DNA of 64,000 bases from contig CAIKYB010000036.1 in NCBI GenBank assembly GCA_903831575.1, positions 1-64,000 of the forward strand, in the 5' to 3' direction. Numbering within the stretch: the stretch's first letter is position 1; each line of letters begins with the position of its first letter. The translations under genes were made by a program, and so were the position numbers. Positions 24,781-34,300 of the stretch are shown here, in pieces. Origin of the DNA: an uncultured Bacteroidota bacterium. Lineage in GTDB: Bacteria; Bacteroidota; Bacteroidia; Chitinophagales; Chitinophagaceae. Below the pieces are notes generated by a model. That model had not been told where the DNA came from, made no database searches, and worked only from the letters and a program-made list of their open reading frames with translations.

Positions 24781-24925
24781 TGGTTGGTTGATTCGTTGGT
24801 TGGTTGATTCGTTCATTGGTTGGTTCGTTGATTAGGCGATTCGATCATTATTGGTTTCAACAATCCTTCAACCTTTCAACAACCTTTCAACCCTTCAACA
24901 ACCTTTCAACCCTTCAAAAACCTTT
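24781..24925. repeat. mirror-oriented GGTTG / CAACC repeat array
   Basis: The left half (24781-24835) repeats GGTTGGTTGATTCGTT-like steps, and the right half (24855-24925) repeats CAACCTTTCAAC-like steps with a period near 19 nt. The two halves are roughly complementary, so the RNA between fabI and the SemiSWEET gene could fold back. The same CAACC motif occurs at 3877-3926 and about 27541-27555. Two ORFs drawn across this array are not genes. Confidence 0.7.
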
Positions 24926-24931
24926 CTACAA

Positions 24932-25744
24932 TTATTTCTCCATTTGCTCTATTACAGCATTAGTCACACCGGTAAACGAAAACCCACCATCGTGAAAAAG
25001 ATTCTGCATAGTAACCATTCTTGTATGATCACTAAACATCACAACGCAATAATTAGCACAATCTTCTGCACTAGCGTTACCCAAAGGGCTCATCTTTTCT
25101 GCATAATTGATAAAGCCATCAAAGCCCTTTACACCACTCCCTGCAGTTGTACGGGTCGGCGACTGTGATATGGTATTTACTCTGACATGTTTTTTTACAC
25201 CGTAATGATATCCAAAACTGCGAGCTACACTTTCCAATAAAGATTTGGCATCAGCCATTTCATTGTAATCAGGAAAAACCCTTTGAGCAGCGATATAACT
25301 TAATGCGATAACACTACCCCAATCATTAATCGCCTCTTTTTTCATACAAGTTGCCAACACTCTATGTAAACTCATTGATGAGATTTCAAATGTTTTTAAA
25401 TTATGAGTATAATCAATCTCGGTATAATGTTTTCCTTTACGCACATTCAAACTCATCCCAATAGAATGAAGAATAAAATCAAAACCTCCCCCGAAATGCT
25501 CCATCGACTTTGTTATTAAATTATCTACATCTTCTCCATTACTAACATCACAAGCAATTACAGGCGCATTTATTTTCTCGGCCAACTTATTTATTTCTCC
25601 CATACGCATGGCCACAGGAGCATTTGTTAAAACAATCTGAGCACCTTCTTCATGACATTTTAAAGCCGTTATCCATGCAATAGATTTTTCATCAAGTGCT
25701 CCAAAAATGATTCCTTTTTTTCCTTTCAACAGATTATTGCCCAT
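24932..25744 (-). CDS. fabI: enoyl-[acyl-carrier-protein] reductase
   Basis: NAD(P)H-dependent reduction of enoyl-ACP, last step of each fatty-acid elongation cycle and the target of triclosan-type inhibitors. 270 aa with the SDR-type N-terminus GIIFGALDEKSIAW, and a catalytic Tyr and Lys in YNEMADAK, the spacing (Y-x6-K) specific to FabI. SQSPTRTTAGSG (the substrate-loop region) follows. It probably shares a transcript with the SemiSWEET gene downstream, through the repeat array. Confidence 0.95.
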   Translation of the reverse strand: MGNNLLKGKKGIIFGALDEKSIAWITALKCHEEGAQIVLTNAPVAMRMGEINKLAEKINAPVIACDVSNGEDVDNLITKSMEHFGGGFDFILHSIGMSLNVRKGKHYTEIDYTHNLKTFEISSMSLHRVLATCMKKEAINDWGSVIALSYIAAQRVFPDYNEMADAKSLLESVARSFGYHYGVKKHVRVNTISQSPTRTTAGSGVKGFDGFINYAEKMSPLGNASAEDCANYCVVMFSDHTRMVTMQNLFHDGGFSFTGVTNAVIEQMEK

Positions 25745-25798
25745 AATTGATAAATATTTCTTTGATTATTAAAGATTTGTAAAATTAATTGTTCTAGT

Positions 25799-27454
25799 TC
25801 AATTTCCTATCATCTCTTTTGCATTCTCTAAAGCCGCCGCAGTTGGCTTTTCTCCACCAAGCATTTTTGCAATAGCTACAATCCGTTGTTCTTGATTTAG
25901 AACACTCACTCTTGTTGCTATTTTATCCCCATCAGCCTCTTTGTATACAAAATAATGATTTGTAGCACGAGCTGCAATTTGAGGCTGATGCGTTATAGCA
26001 ATCAATTGATGTGCCGCAGACAAATCTTTCATAATGATCCCTACCTGTTTGGCTGCTTCTCCACTAATCCCTGTATCTATTTCATCGAAAATCAAAGTTG
26101 GCAAAGATAATTTTTGTGCCACCAAAGATTTTATACTTAACATCAATCTGCTCAATTCCCCACCACTGGCCACTTTCCCCAATGGCTCAAATTTATTGCT
26201 CTTATTGGCATCAAATAAAAAATCAATGCTATCCATGCCTGTAGCAGTAATATCTACGGGATTGATTTTAACTTTCAATTTGGCGTTAGGCATTCCAACT
26301 TTTAGCAATAATTGATTCACTTTTTCAACAAAGCTATCAACTTGAGCTACCCTATTTTTAGAAATCATCTTTGCTATAACAAAGCAATCTTCAAGTATTT
26401 TTTTTTCTGCTAATTCCAATCTCTCAATCGAAGTAAAAGCATCAGCATAACTGTCTAATTTTATTTGTAAGCCGGCTTTTATTTGTAATAGTTCTGCAGT
26501 TGAATGAACTCCATGTTTTTTTAGAAGCTTATACCCATCTGAAATCCTGTCATTTATTAAAGCTATCCTATCAGCATCATATTTTATTCCATTATCAATT
26601 TGCAAAAGTTCGGATGAAATATCCTGTACCTCAATAGAAACACTCGTTAATCTTTTAGAAAGATCTTCAAGGGCAAGATGAAAAGACTCAAGCGTTTTTA
26701 ATTTATTTGATAATGATTTTAACTGATGACCAAGTGGCTGTTCATTTTCACTTAATGATGAATAGATTGCTCCAAGTTGAAGTTTAATATTTTCTGCATT
26801 GTTCAGTAACTGAAGCTCTGCATCCAATTGCTCTAACTCATTTTCCTGCAAGGACAATCCTTCCAATTCTTCAAAAATAAATTTATTATAATCCAATTCC
26901 TTATTGGCCAAATCTTGTTGATGTCGCAATTGAAACAATTCCTTTTTTACACTACTATAAGAATCAAATTTCTCTTTTATACTCAACAACAGAAGGCTAT
27001 TACCCGCAAGTGCATCTAACACCTCACGCTGGAAGTTTTCTGAACTAATTTCAAGGGTATCAAATTGCTGGTGAAGATCTACAAGAAAAATGCTTAATAG
27101 TTTTACCTGAGAAAGATTTACAGGAGTATCGTTTATAAAACTTCTTGATTTCCCATTTGAAGTAATTTCTCTTCTGATTATTATTTCCGGCTCAAGATCT
27201 AATTCATGCTGCATGAAAAAATCGCCAACCAGATCATTGTTATTTAATTTAAAACGCCCCTCAATAATGCATTTTTTAGTGGTGTCATGCAATACACTGC
27301 TATCAGCCCTTTGACCCAAAATTAAATTTAAAGCCCCCATTAAAATACTTTTACCTGCACCTGTTTCGCCGGTAATAATATTTAACCCTGATGAGAAATT
27401 TACTTCCAAATCATCAATGATAGCATAATTCTGTATGTGAAGTTTGGATAACAT
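25799..27454 (-). CDS. recN: DNA repair protein RecN
   Basis: SMC-like ATPase of double-strand-break repair. 551 aa with N-terminal Walker A GETGAGKS (29-36), long coiled-coil arms (about 150-370) and the C-terminal ABC half with ASGGELSRLMLSIK, Walker B LIFDEIDTGISG and AITHQPQIAARA. Size and order are canonical. It is upstream of fabI on the same strand with a 54-bp gap. Confidence 0.95.
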   Translation of the reverse strand: MLSKLHIQNYAIIDDLEVNFSSGLNIITGETGAGKSILMGALNLILGQRADSSVLHDTTKKCIIEGRFKLNNNDLVGDFFMQHELDLEPEIIIRREITSNGKSRSFINDTPVNLSQVKLLSIFLVDLHQQFDTLEISSENFQREVLDALAGNSLLLLSIKEKFDSYSSVKKELFQLRHQQDLANKELDYNKFIFEELEGLSLQENELEQLDAELQLLNNAENIKLQLGAIYSSLSENEQPLGHQLKSLSNKLKTLESFHLALEDLSKRLTSVSIEVQDISSELLQIDNGIKYDADRIALINDRISDGYKLLKKHGVHSTAELLQIKAGLQIKLDSYADAFTSIERLELAEKKILEDCFVIAKMISKNRVAQVDSFVEKVNQLLLKVGMPNAKLKVKINPVDITATGMDSIDFLFDANKSNKFEPLGKVASGGELSRLMLSIKSLVAQKLSLPTLIFDEIDTGISGEAAKQVGIIMKDLSAAHQLIAITHQPQIAARATNHYFVYKEADGDKIATRVSVLNQEQRIVAIAKMLGGEKPTAAALENAKEMIGN

Positions 27455-27555
27455 TTTAGTACGGCAAATTACTGAAAACTATTTTGTAATAAACAAGAAA
27501 ATTATCAAAAAGAATAGTTGTATTAACACCTTATCTATTTTCAACCTTTCAACCC

Positions 27556-27587
27556 AAAAAAAAAGCCCACCTTAATTGATGAGCTTT
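27556..27587 (-). terminator. terminator after the zinc-ribbon gene
   Basis: On the minus strand a 10-bp stem (AAAGCTCATC / GGTGGGCTTT, with G-U pairs) is followed by nine T, 23 bp past the stop at 27611. A short CAACC repeat lies just beyond it. Confidence 0.8.
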
Positions 27588-27610
27588 CAAATGATATAAA
27601 AAGAATATTT

Positions 27611-28366
27611 TTATTTTACTTCAACAGCATCACTTAAATCAGAATCTGCCAGAATACGTCCACAGTTTTCACAAACCATAATCTTCTTACGCAATTTGAT
27701 TTCACTTTGCTTTTGAGGAGGAATTGCATGGAAACAACCACCGCAACTATCTCTGTTAACAGGAACAACGGCTAATCCATTACGATAGCTTTTGCGAATA
27801 CGATCGTAACTTGCTAATAAACGTTCATCTACATGGCTTCTAGCTTCTGCTGCTCCTTTATTATAATGAGTCTCTTCTTTTTCTGTTTCTTTGATAATCT
27901 TTTCTAACTCGCCTTTTTTCCCTGATAAATTAGCTTCCTTAGTTGCTACCGCTTTCTTTGCTAATTCTAACTGACGAGCTTTATCAGCAATTTCTTCTGT
28001 AGCATCTTTAATGTGCTTTTCGCAAAGTTTTTCTTCCAGTTGCTGCATTTCAATTTCCTTATTAATGGCCTCAAACTCACGATTATTTTTTACGTTTTCA
28101 CTTTGCTTTTCGTACTTCTTAATCAATCCTTGAGCAACTTTAATACCTTCTTGTTTTTGGGAAATGAACTCCTGGATACCATTGATTTCTTCTTCAACAC
28201 GAGTTTGACGTGCATGAAGACCTTCGATTTCATCTTCAAGATCTTTCACTTCAATAGGCAATTCACCTTTTAATACTTGAATGCCATCAAGCTTACTGTC
28301 AATTTTTTGTAAACGAACAAGTGAAGACAATTTTTCTTCAACCGAAAATTCTTTTACTGCAGCCAT
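27611..28366 (-). CDS. coiled-coil protein with C4 zinc ribbon
   Basis: 251-aa cytoplasmic protein: an N-terminal helical hairpin, a long coiled coil (about 30-185) and a C-terminal zinc ribbon with two Cys pairs, CGGC and CENC, flanking AIPPQKQSEIKLRK. This is the conserved C4-type zinc-ribbon family (formerly DUF164). Homologues have been linked to nucleic-acid or ribosome-associated roles, but nothing here fixes the function. It lies 76 bp downstream of the Nif3-like gene on the same strand, a pairing seen in many bacteria. Confidence 0.88.
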   Translation of the reverse strand: MAAVKEFSVEEKLSSLVRLQKIDSKLDGIQVLKGELPIEVKDLEDEIEGLHARQTRVEEEINGIQEFISQKQEGIKVAQGLIKKYEKQSENVKNNREFEAINKEIEMQQLEEKLCEKHIKDATEEIADKARQLELAKKAVATKEANLSGKKGELEKIIKETEKEETHYNKGAAEARSHVDERLLASYDRIRKSYRNGLAVVPVNRDSCGGCFHAIPPQKQSEIKLRKKIMVCENCGRILADSDLSDAVEVK

Positions 28367-28442
28367 ATTATTTGATTTATTTTTTGTTTTTCCAATGAAA
28401 CTTCCTTCTACACTTTTTTAAATATTCTTTTGCATTGAGCAA

Positions 28443-29543
28443 TTAACTTATAAAATAGTGAACAGGATTGGTATTAACCCCTGTTTTAAGGATGGCAAAG
28501 TTAGGGAAATTTTGCCTTAAAACATCAGCAAAAAGATCAATTGTGTACTGTTCGCTCTCAAAATGTCCGATATCGGCCAAAACTAGCCGATTATCTGCGT
28601 CGAAAAACTCATGGTATTTTAAATCCGCAGTAATATAAAAATCAGCACCAGCTTTGATTGCATGAGGAATTAAGAAACTACCAGCCCCTCCGCATATGGC
28701 AACTCTTTTTACCTTTTTCCCTAAAAAAGAAGTATGCTTTACAATTTTTGCCTGAAAAACATTTTTAATCTTACTCAAGAAATCACTTTCCACTATTTCT
28801 TCGGGAAGCTCTCCAATAATTCCTGCACCAATCTCCTGGTGTACATTAACTAAATTGATTACTTCATATGCAACTTCCTCATATAAATGAGCCAATTTCA
28901 TTGCACTAATCACTTGACTTTGAAGCCATGCGGGAAATATCACTTCTAATTTTTGCTCCTTATCTGTATTTCGAACTCCGATTTGTCCAACAACTGGATT
29001 GGAATTTATTTCTGGCTTAAAACTTCCCATCCCTTCTGAAACAAAACTACACTCACTATAATTTCCAATGCGACCTGCCCCTGCAGCAAATAAAGATTGT
29101 TCAACGACATTTAAATGTGTAGCCGGAACAAAAACAGTCAACTTTTGCAAGAGCTGATTTTTCGGAAGCAATATAGATCTGTTCACCAACCCTAATTTAT
29201 CTGCGATGTAGCCATTTACACCATTGATGACATTATCCAAATTGGTATGACAAGCATAAATCGCAAGGTCATTTTTAATAGCCAGCAACAAAACTCTTTC
29301 AACATAATTATTGCCACTTATTTTTTTTAATCCTTTGAAAACAATTGGATGATGCGCAATGATCAGATTGCATTTTTGAGAAATCGCTTCATGTATTACA
29401 TCTTCAGTAACATCCAATGAAAGCAAAACCCCAGAACAGTCAGTTTTACTATTTCCTAGTATTAATCCGGAATTATCATACTCTTCCTGTAAATGCAACG
29501 GGGCTATTTTTTCCAATACGGAAATGAGGCTTGAAATTGTCAT
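28443..29543 (-). CDS. Nif3-like dinuclear metal centre hexameric protein
   Basis: 366-aa member of the Nif3/YqfO family. The N-terminal half has the metal-site motifs IIAHHPIVFKG and ACHTNLD, the C-terminal half has DFYITADLKYHEF and DIGHFESEQY. An inserted domain of about 100 residues (about 125-235) of the YqfO/CutA-like type lies in between. The proteins form toroidal hexamers with two metals per site; annotation as GTP cyclohydrolase I type 2 homologue is common but not supported by experiments I know of. It is divergent from the M32 carboxypeptidase gene. Confidence 0.92.
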   Translation of the reverse strand: MTISSLISVLEKIAPLHLQEEYDNSGLILGNSKTDCSGVLLSLDVTEDVIHEAISQKCNLIIAHHPIVFKGLKKISGNNYVERVLLLAIKNDLAIYACHTNLDNVINGVNGYIADKLGLVNRSILLPKNQLLQKLTVFVPATHLNVVEQSLFAAGAGRIGNYSECSFVSEGMGSFKPEINSNPVVGQIGVRNTDKEQKLEVIFPAWLQSQVISAMKLAHLYEEVAYEVINLVNVHQEIGAGIIGELPEEIVESDFLSKIKNVFQAKIVKHTSFLGKKVKRVAICGGAGSFLIPHAIKAGADFYITADLKYHEFFDADNRLVLADIGHFESEQYTIDLFADVLRQNFPNFAILKTGVNTNPVHYFIS

Positions 29544-29611
29544 AGTTAAAAATAGATATTTTTTTTGTGATCAATGGTCATTTATATTGCACATAAAAGT
29601 AAAAATGAAAT

Positions 29612-31117
29612 ATGTCAAATACAACTCAATTATATCTGGAATATAAAAACAGACTACAAAAAATTGCCGACATCAAATATGCTGGGGCAGTTTTACAATG
29701 GGACCAGGAAACCTATTTGCCGATCAAAGGAAATGATGCAAGAGGCAGGCAAATAGCGACTTTGAGCGAACTTGCACATGAACAATTTACTGCGGAAAAA
29801 ACCGAAAGTTTACTGCTTGAATTATTGAATAAAAATGATTTAGACGAACGACAAAAAAGAAATATTGAACTCAGTTGGTACGATTACCAAAAAAATAAAA
29901 AATTACCGTCCAGTTTTGTTAGAAAATCTTCAGAAGCCATCAATAAAAGTTTTCATTCCTGGATTTCCGCTAGAGCCGAAAACAGTTTTGCCAAATTTGA
30001 AAAACCACTTCAGGAGGTTATCGATTTAAAGAAAGAAGAAGCTGCATTATTGGGCTACTCAGATCATCCTTACAATGCCATGATGAATGAATATGACACT
30101 GGATTAACTGTTGCATTTACGGATAATTTATTTTCAACTTTAATCCCTCAGCTGTCAATATTATTAAATCAAATCAAGCGCCAGCCTCAAGTAAACAATG
30201 ATTTTTTATTGAAACATTTTGATAAAAATATCCAATGGGATTTTGGAATAGAATTATTGAAAAATATGCACTTTGATTTTGAAGCAGGCAGACAAGATAT
30301 AAGCGAACATCCGTTCACCACAAATTTCAGTAGTGAAGATGTAAGAGTTACAACAAGAATTGATGAAAATGATTTTGGCAACATGACCTGGAGTTGCATT
30401 CATGAAGGTGGACATGCTCTTTATGAACAAGGATTACCTAAATCCGAATATGGCTTACCCCTTGGAGAATACTGCAGTTTAAGCATTCATGAAAGTCAAA
30501 GCAGGCTTTGGGAAAATTGCATCGGAAGAAGCAAATCTTATTGGGAATATCATTTTCCGAAATTAAAATCACATTTTCCAGACCCATTAAAAAACGTAAA
30601 TCTTGATTTGTTTTATAAAGGAATAAATAAAGTAACCCCTTCACTAATTCGAACAGAAGCTGATGAATTAACCTACCATTTCCATGTTTTGATACGATAT
30701 GAAATAGAAAAAAAATTGATTGAAGGAAGCATCCAGTCAAAAGATATTCCTAGTATTTGGAATGAATATTACGAGAAGTATTTGGGCGTTATTGTTCCCG
30801 ATGACAAACGGGGCTGTCTGCAGGATGTACACTGGAGTCATGGAAGTTTTGGATATTTTGCAACCTATAGCATCGGAAGTTTGTATGCTGCACAATTGTG
30901 GAATTCCATAAACAATCAACAGGTTAAAACCATTGAAAATCTAAAAACTGGAGATACCAATTTAATTTTATATTGGCTTCGACACAATATCTTCCCTTTT
31001 GGAAGGTTCTTTAGCTCGGATAAATTATGCCAAAAAGCGACAGGAGAATCCCTGAACGCAGAACACTTTATTAATTATGTGAATAAAAAATTTCAATCGA
31101 TTTATAATTTTCCGTAA
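29612..31117 (+). CDS. M32 family carboxypeptidase
   Basis: Metal-dependent carboxypeptidase (carboxypeptidase Taq family), 501 aa, no signal peptide, so cytoplasmic peptide turnover is likely. The zinc motif is H264-E-G-G-H268, followed by the ESQSRLWEN segment that supplies the third ligand, and the family motifs GCLQDVHWSHGSFGYF and SYFCTY-like AT(Y)SIGSLYAAQ near the C-terminus. The start at 29612 (MSNTTQLYLEYKNR) gives the normal length. It is isolated between a divergent gene and a 222-bp gap. Confidence 0.94.
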   Translation: MSNTTQLYLEYKNRLQKIADIKYAGAVLQWDQETYLPIKGNDARGRQIATLSELAHEQFTAEKTESLLLELLNKNDLDERQKRNIELSWYDYQKNKKLPSSFVRKSSEAINKSFHSWISARAENSFAKFEKPLQEVIDLKKEEAALLGYSDHPYNAMMNEYDTGLTVAFTDNLFSTLIPQLSILLNQIKRQPQVNNDFLLKHFDKNIQWDFGIELLKNMHFDFEAGRQDISEHPFTTNFSSEDVRVTTRIDENDFGNMTWSCIHEGGHALYEQGLPKSEYGLPLGEYCSLSIHESQSRLWENCIGRSKSYWEYHFPKLKSHFPDPLKNVNLDLFYKGINKVTPSLIRTEADELTYHFHVLIRYEIEKKLIEGSIQSKDIPSIWNEYYEKYLGVIVPDDKRGCLQDVHWSHGSFGYFATYSIGSLYAAQLWNSINNQQVKTIENLKTGDTNLILYWLRHNIFPFGRFFSSDKLCQKATGESLNAEHFINYVNKKFQSIYNFP

Positions 31118-31339
31118 TATAATTAAGCTAATTGCGATATCATTAGTATCATTGGGAAATAAAAAAAATTTGCGAAATTAGAATTGATTATCAATAGATT
31201 AGACTAGAAACTACTTCTGACTTTCAAATTTTTCAAAAAATACTGATCCCTTCACAATATATTCGCTTTTTATCCGTTTAAATACATAGTTAAGAGGGCG
31301 TAAGCCGTCATAATTCATAAAAACAAAAAGCCAATATCC

Positions 31340-34300
31340 ATGAAATTAACTAACTTGATTATATCAAGTTGCGTACTAGTACTCAGTACTATCCTAAACT
31401 TAAATAGTCAGGCGCAACTTTCAGCAGGCTTCACAGCCAATAATTTTACAGGATGCTCTCCACTACTAGTTAATTTTACAGATCAAACAACCAGCAATCC
31501 AACAAATTGGAAATGGAATCTTGGAAACGGGACAACTTCAACATTACAAAATCCATCTGTAGTATACATCAATCCTGGTCAATATTCAGTCAAACTTATT
31601 ACAAGAAACAGTAGAGGGATTGATTCCATTATTAAAAATCAATACATTACAGTTTATGCTAAGCCAACGGTGAGAATGTCTGCATCTGTTTACAATGGAT
31701 GTTCACCCACAACAATTACATTTCTAGATCTAAGTAATGCTAATAATGGAAGCATCATCAGTTGGAAATGGGATTTAGGCGATGGCTCATTTAGTAATCA
31801 GGTAAACCCTACTCATACATATACCTCTTCAGGAAATTTTAATGTGTCTTTGCAAGTAACAAATAGCTTCGGATGTATAGAATCATTAACACAAACCAAT
31901 TTCATTTACATCAATGAAAAACCTACAGCTTCATTTACAAATGGCCCTGTTAGCAGCTGTAATGTTCCATTTAGGGTTAATTTTCAAAACTCATCATCTA
32001 GCAATAGCACAAACTCATTTTTGTGGAATTTTGGTGATGGTAGCACATCAACGGAGGAAAACCCTTTTCATATTTATACAATACCTGGCACCTATACCGT
32101 TCAATTAATTATTACAAGTGCTCAAGGTTGTGTGGATACAATTATCAAACCTGACCTGGTATCAATAGCAAACACAAGAACAATGTTTACTGCACCAGAT
32201 AGTATTTGCGTAAACACACCTGCGCAGATTATCAATACATCTACAACAACACAAGCTACCTGGGACTTTGGAGACAATACAACATCGGATGCTTTAAATC
32301 TTGTTAAAACATACACTGCCGCAGGTACTTTCCAAATAAAATTGGTTAATAATTTCGGAAGTTGCATTGATTCCTTAATAAAGCCTATTGTAGTTCTCGC
32401 TAATCCTGTGGTGGATTTTATAGCAAATAATTTAAACTCATGTCAATCGCCTTTAGCAGTTAATTTCAGCAATACAAGTACAAATGCAAATACATACCAA
32501 TGGTCATTTGGCGATACCGATACATCTACAGAAATGAATCCAATGCATACTTACAGCATGCAAGGAAGTTATGCTGTTAGTTTAATCAGTACCAATACGT
32601 TTGGCTGTTCGAATAGCGTTACAAAAAGTCAGTACATCAATATAAAATATCCAGTTGTTACGGTGAGTCAAATGCCAAAACGGGGTTGCGCGCCATTAAT
32701 ATGTGATTTTATAGCAACTGTTGTTGGAGGAGATTCTGTTGTAAGTTATTTGTGGGATCTCGGTGATGGCAACACTTCTAACATTAAAAACCCAACTCAT
32801 ACTTATGACCAAGGCGTTTATGATATTAGTTTGATTATTGTTACAGCAAGTGGATGCACTGATACAGTCACTTACAGAAAAGGAGTTAAATCAGGAAGCA
32901 AACCACATCCAAACTTCAGTGCAACACCAACAGATGCTTGTGCAAACACTCCTATTGTATTTACAAACTTAACACCTGCATCTGATTCTGCTGACCAATG
33001 GCTTTGGTCATTTGGAGATGGCACTTCATCAACTTCTCAAAACCCTCAGCACATATATATTGATAGCGGATATTTAAATGTTCAATTGGTTGCCTATAAC
33101 AATGGCTGTCCAGACACTTTAATAATTGAAAACTACATACACATTTTAGCACCTATTGCAAATTTTACCACCATAAAAAATTGTGCCGACAGAAGGGTTA
33201 AAACATTTGTGAATAAATCAATTGGCGCAGATACATGGGAATGGAACTTCGGTGACGGAAGTACATCCACTGACCTTAACCCAGTGCATACGTATGCAAA
33301 CAATGGCGCCTATACCGTAAAGCTTGAAGTTCGAAATGCTTTTGGGTGCTATTATATAAAAACTAGCGTAATTTATGTTATTGATGAGCATGCAGATTTT
33401 ATTGCGAGCGACACTAGTATTTGTAAAGGGAGCTCAACAAAATTTGAAGTTACAGGAGGAATCACACCAACATATTTTAGTAATTTTTCCTGGAATTTTG
33501 GAGATATTATTACTGGAACGGGTACGCCAATTACAAAAACATACTTCATTTCAGGAATCTATACTATCAAATTAATTGCAACAGATCGCAATGGCTGCAA
33601 AGACACTATTATTAAAAATAACTACATCAAGGTTAATGGTCCTAAAGCAAATTTCAATGCCACATTGACAAATCTATGCACTTTGACTTACTGCAACTTT
33701 ATAGATACTTCTATAAGCGATGGAAGAAATGCAATTGTTCAATGGATATGGAATTATGGGGATGGCCACCTTGATACCATGAGTAACGGCAATACAAGTA
33801 ACTTATACTACAATTCAGGTAGTTATACTGTGACACTTACTGTGACTGATTCAAAAGGATGTTCAAATCAACTCTCGAAATCTAATTTTATAACAGTTTC
33901 ACAGCCTGCCGCAAAATTCATTACACCTGATACCATAGGATGTCCTAATAGTAGTATCAGATTTTTAAACCAATCAACAGGAACTAATCTTAGTTATGCT
34001 TGGTATTTTGGAGATGGCACTACTTCAACACTTCAAAACCCTGTACATAAATTTTTGTCCAATGGCAATTATACTATTAAGCTTATTGTGACAAGCTCAT
34101 TAGGATGCAGAGATTCCATAGCAAAAACAAGTTACATAAATATTGTAACCCCAATTGCCCATTTCGAGGTAAGTGATTCAGTAGGCACATGCCCTCCATT
34201 AATTGTAAGCTTTACAAACACATCTGTAAATTACATATCGCAAGTTTGGAATTTTGGAGATGGCACATCTACAAATACAGACAACCCATCACATTTCTAC

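Noticed and set aside
24804-25168. Two open frames on the plus strand across the CAACC repeat and fabI
   Set aside because: One is antisense to fabI and both are built largely from the repeat; no homology is visible.
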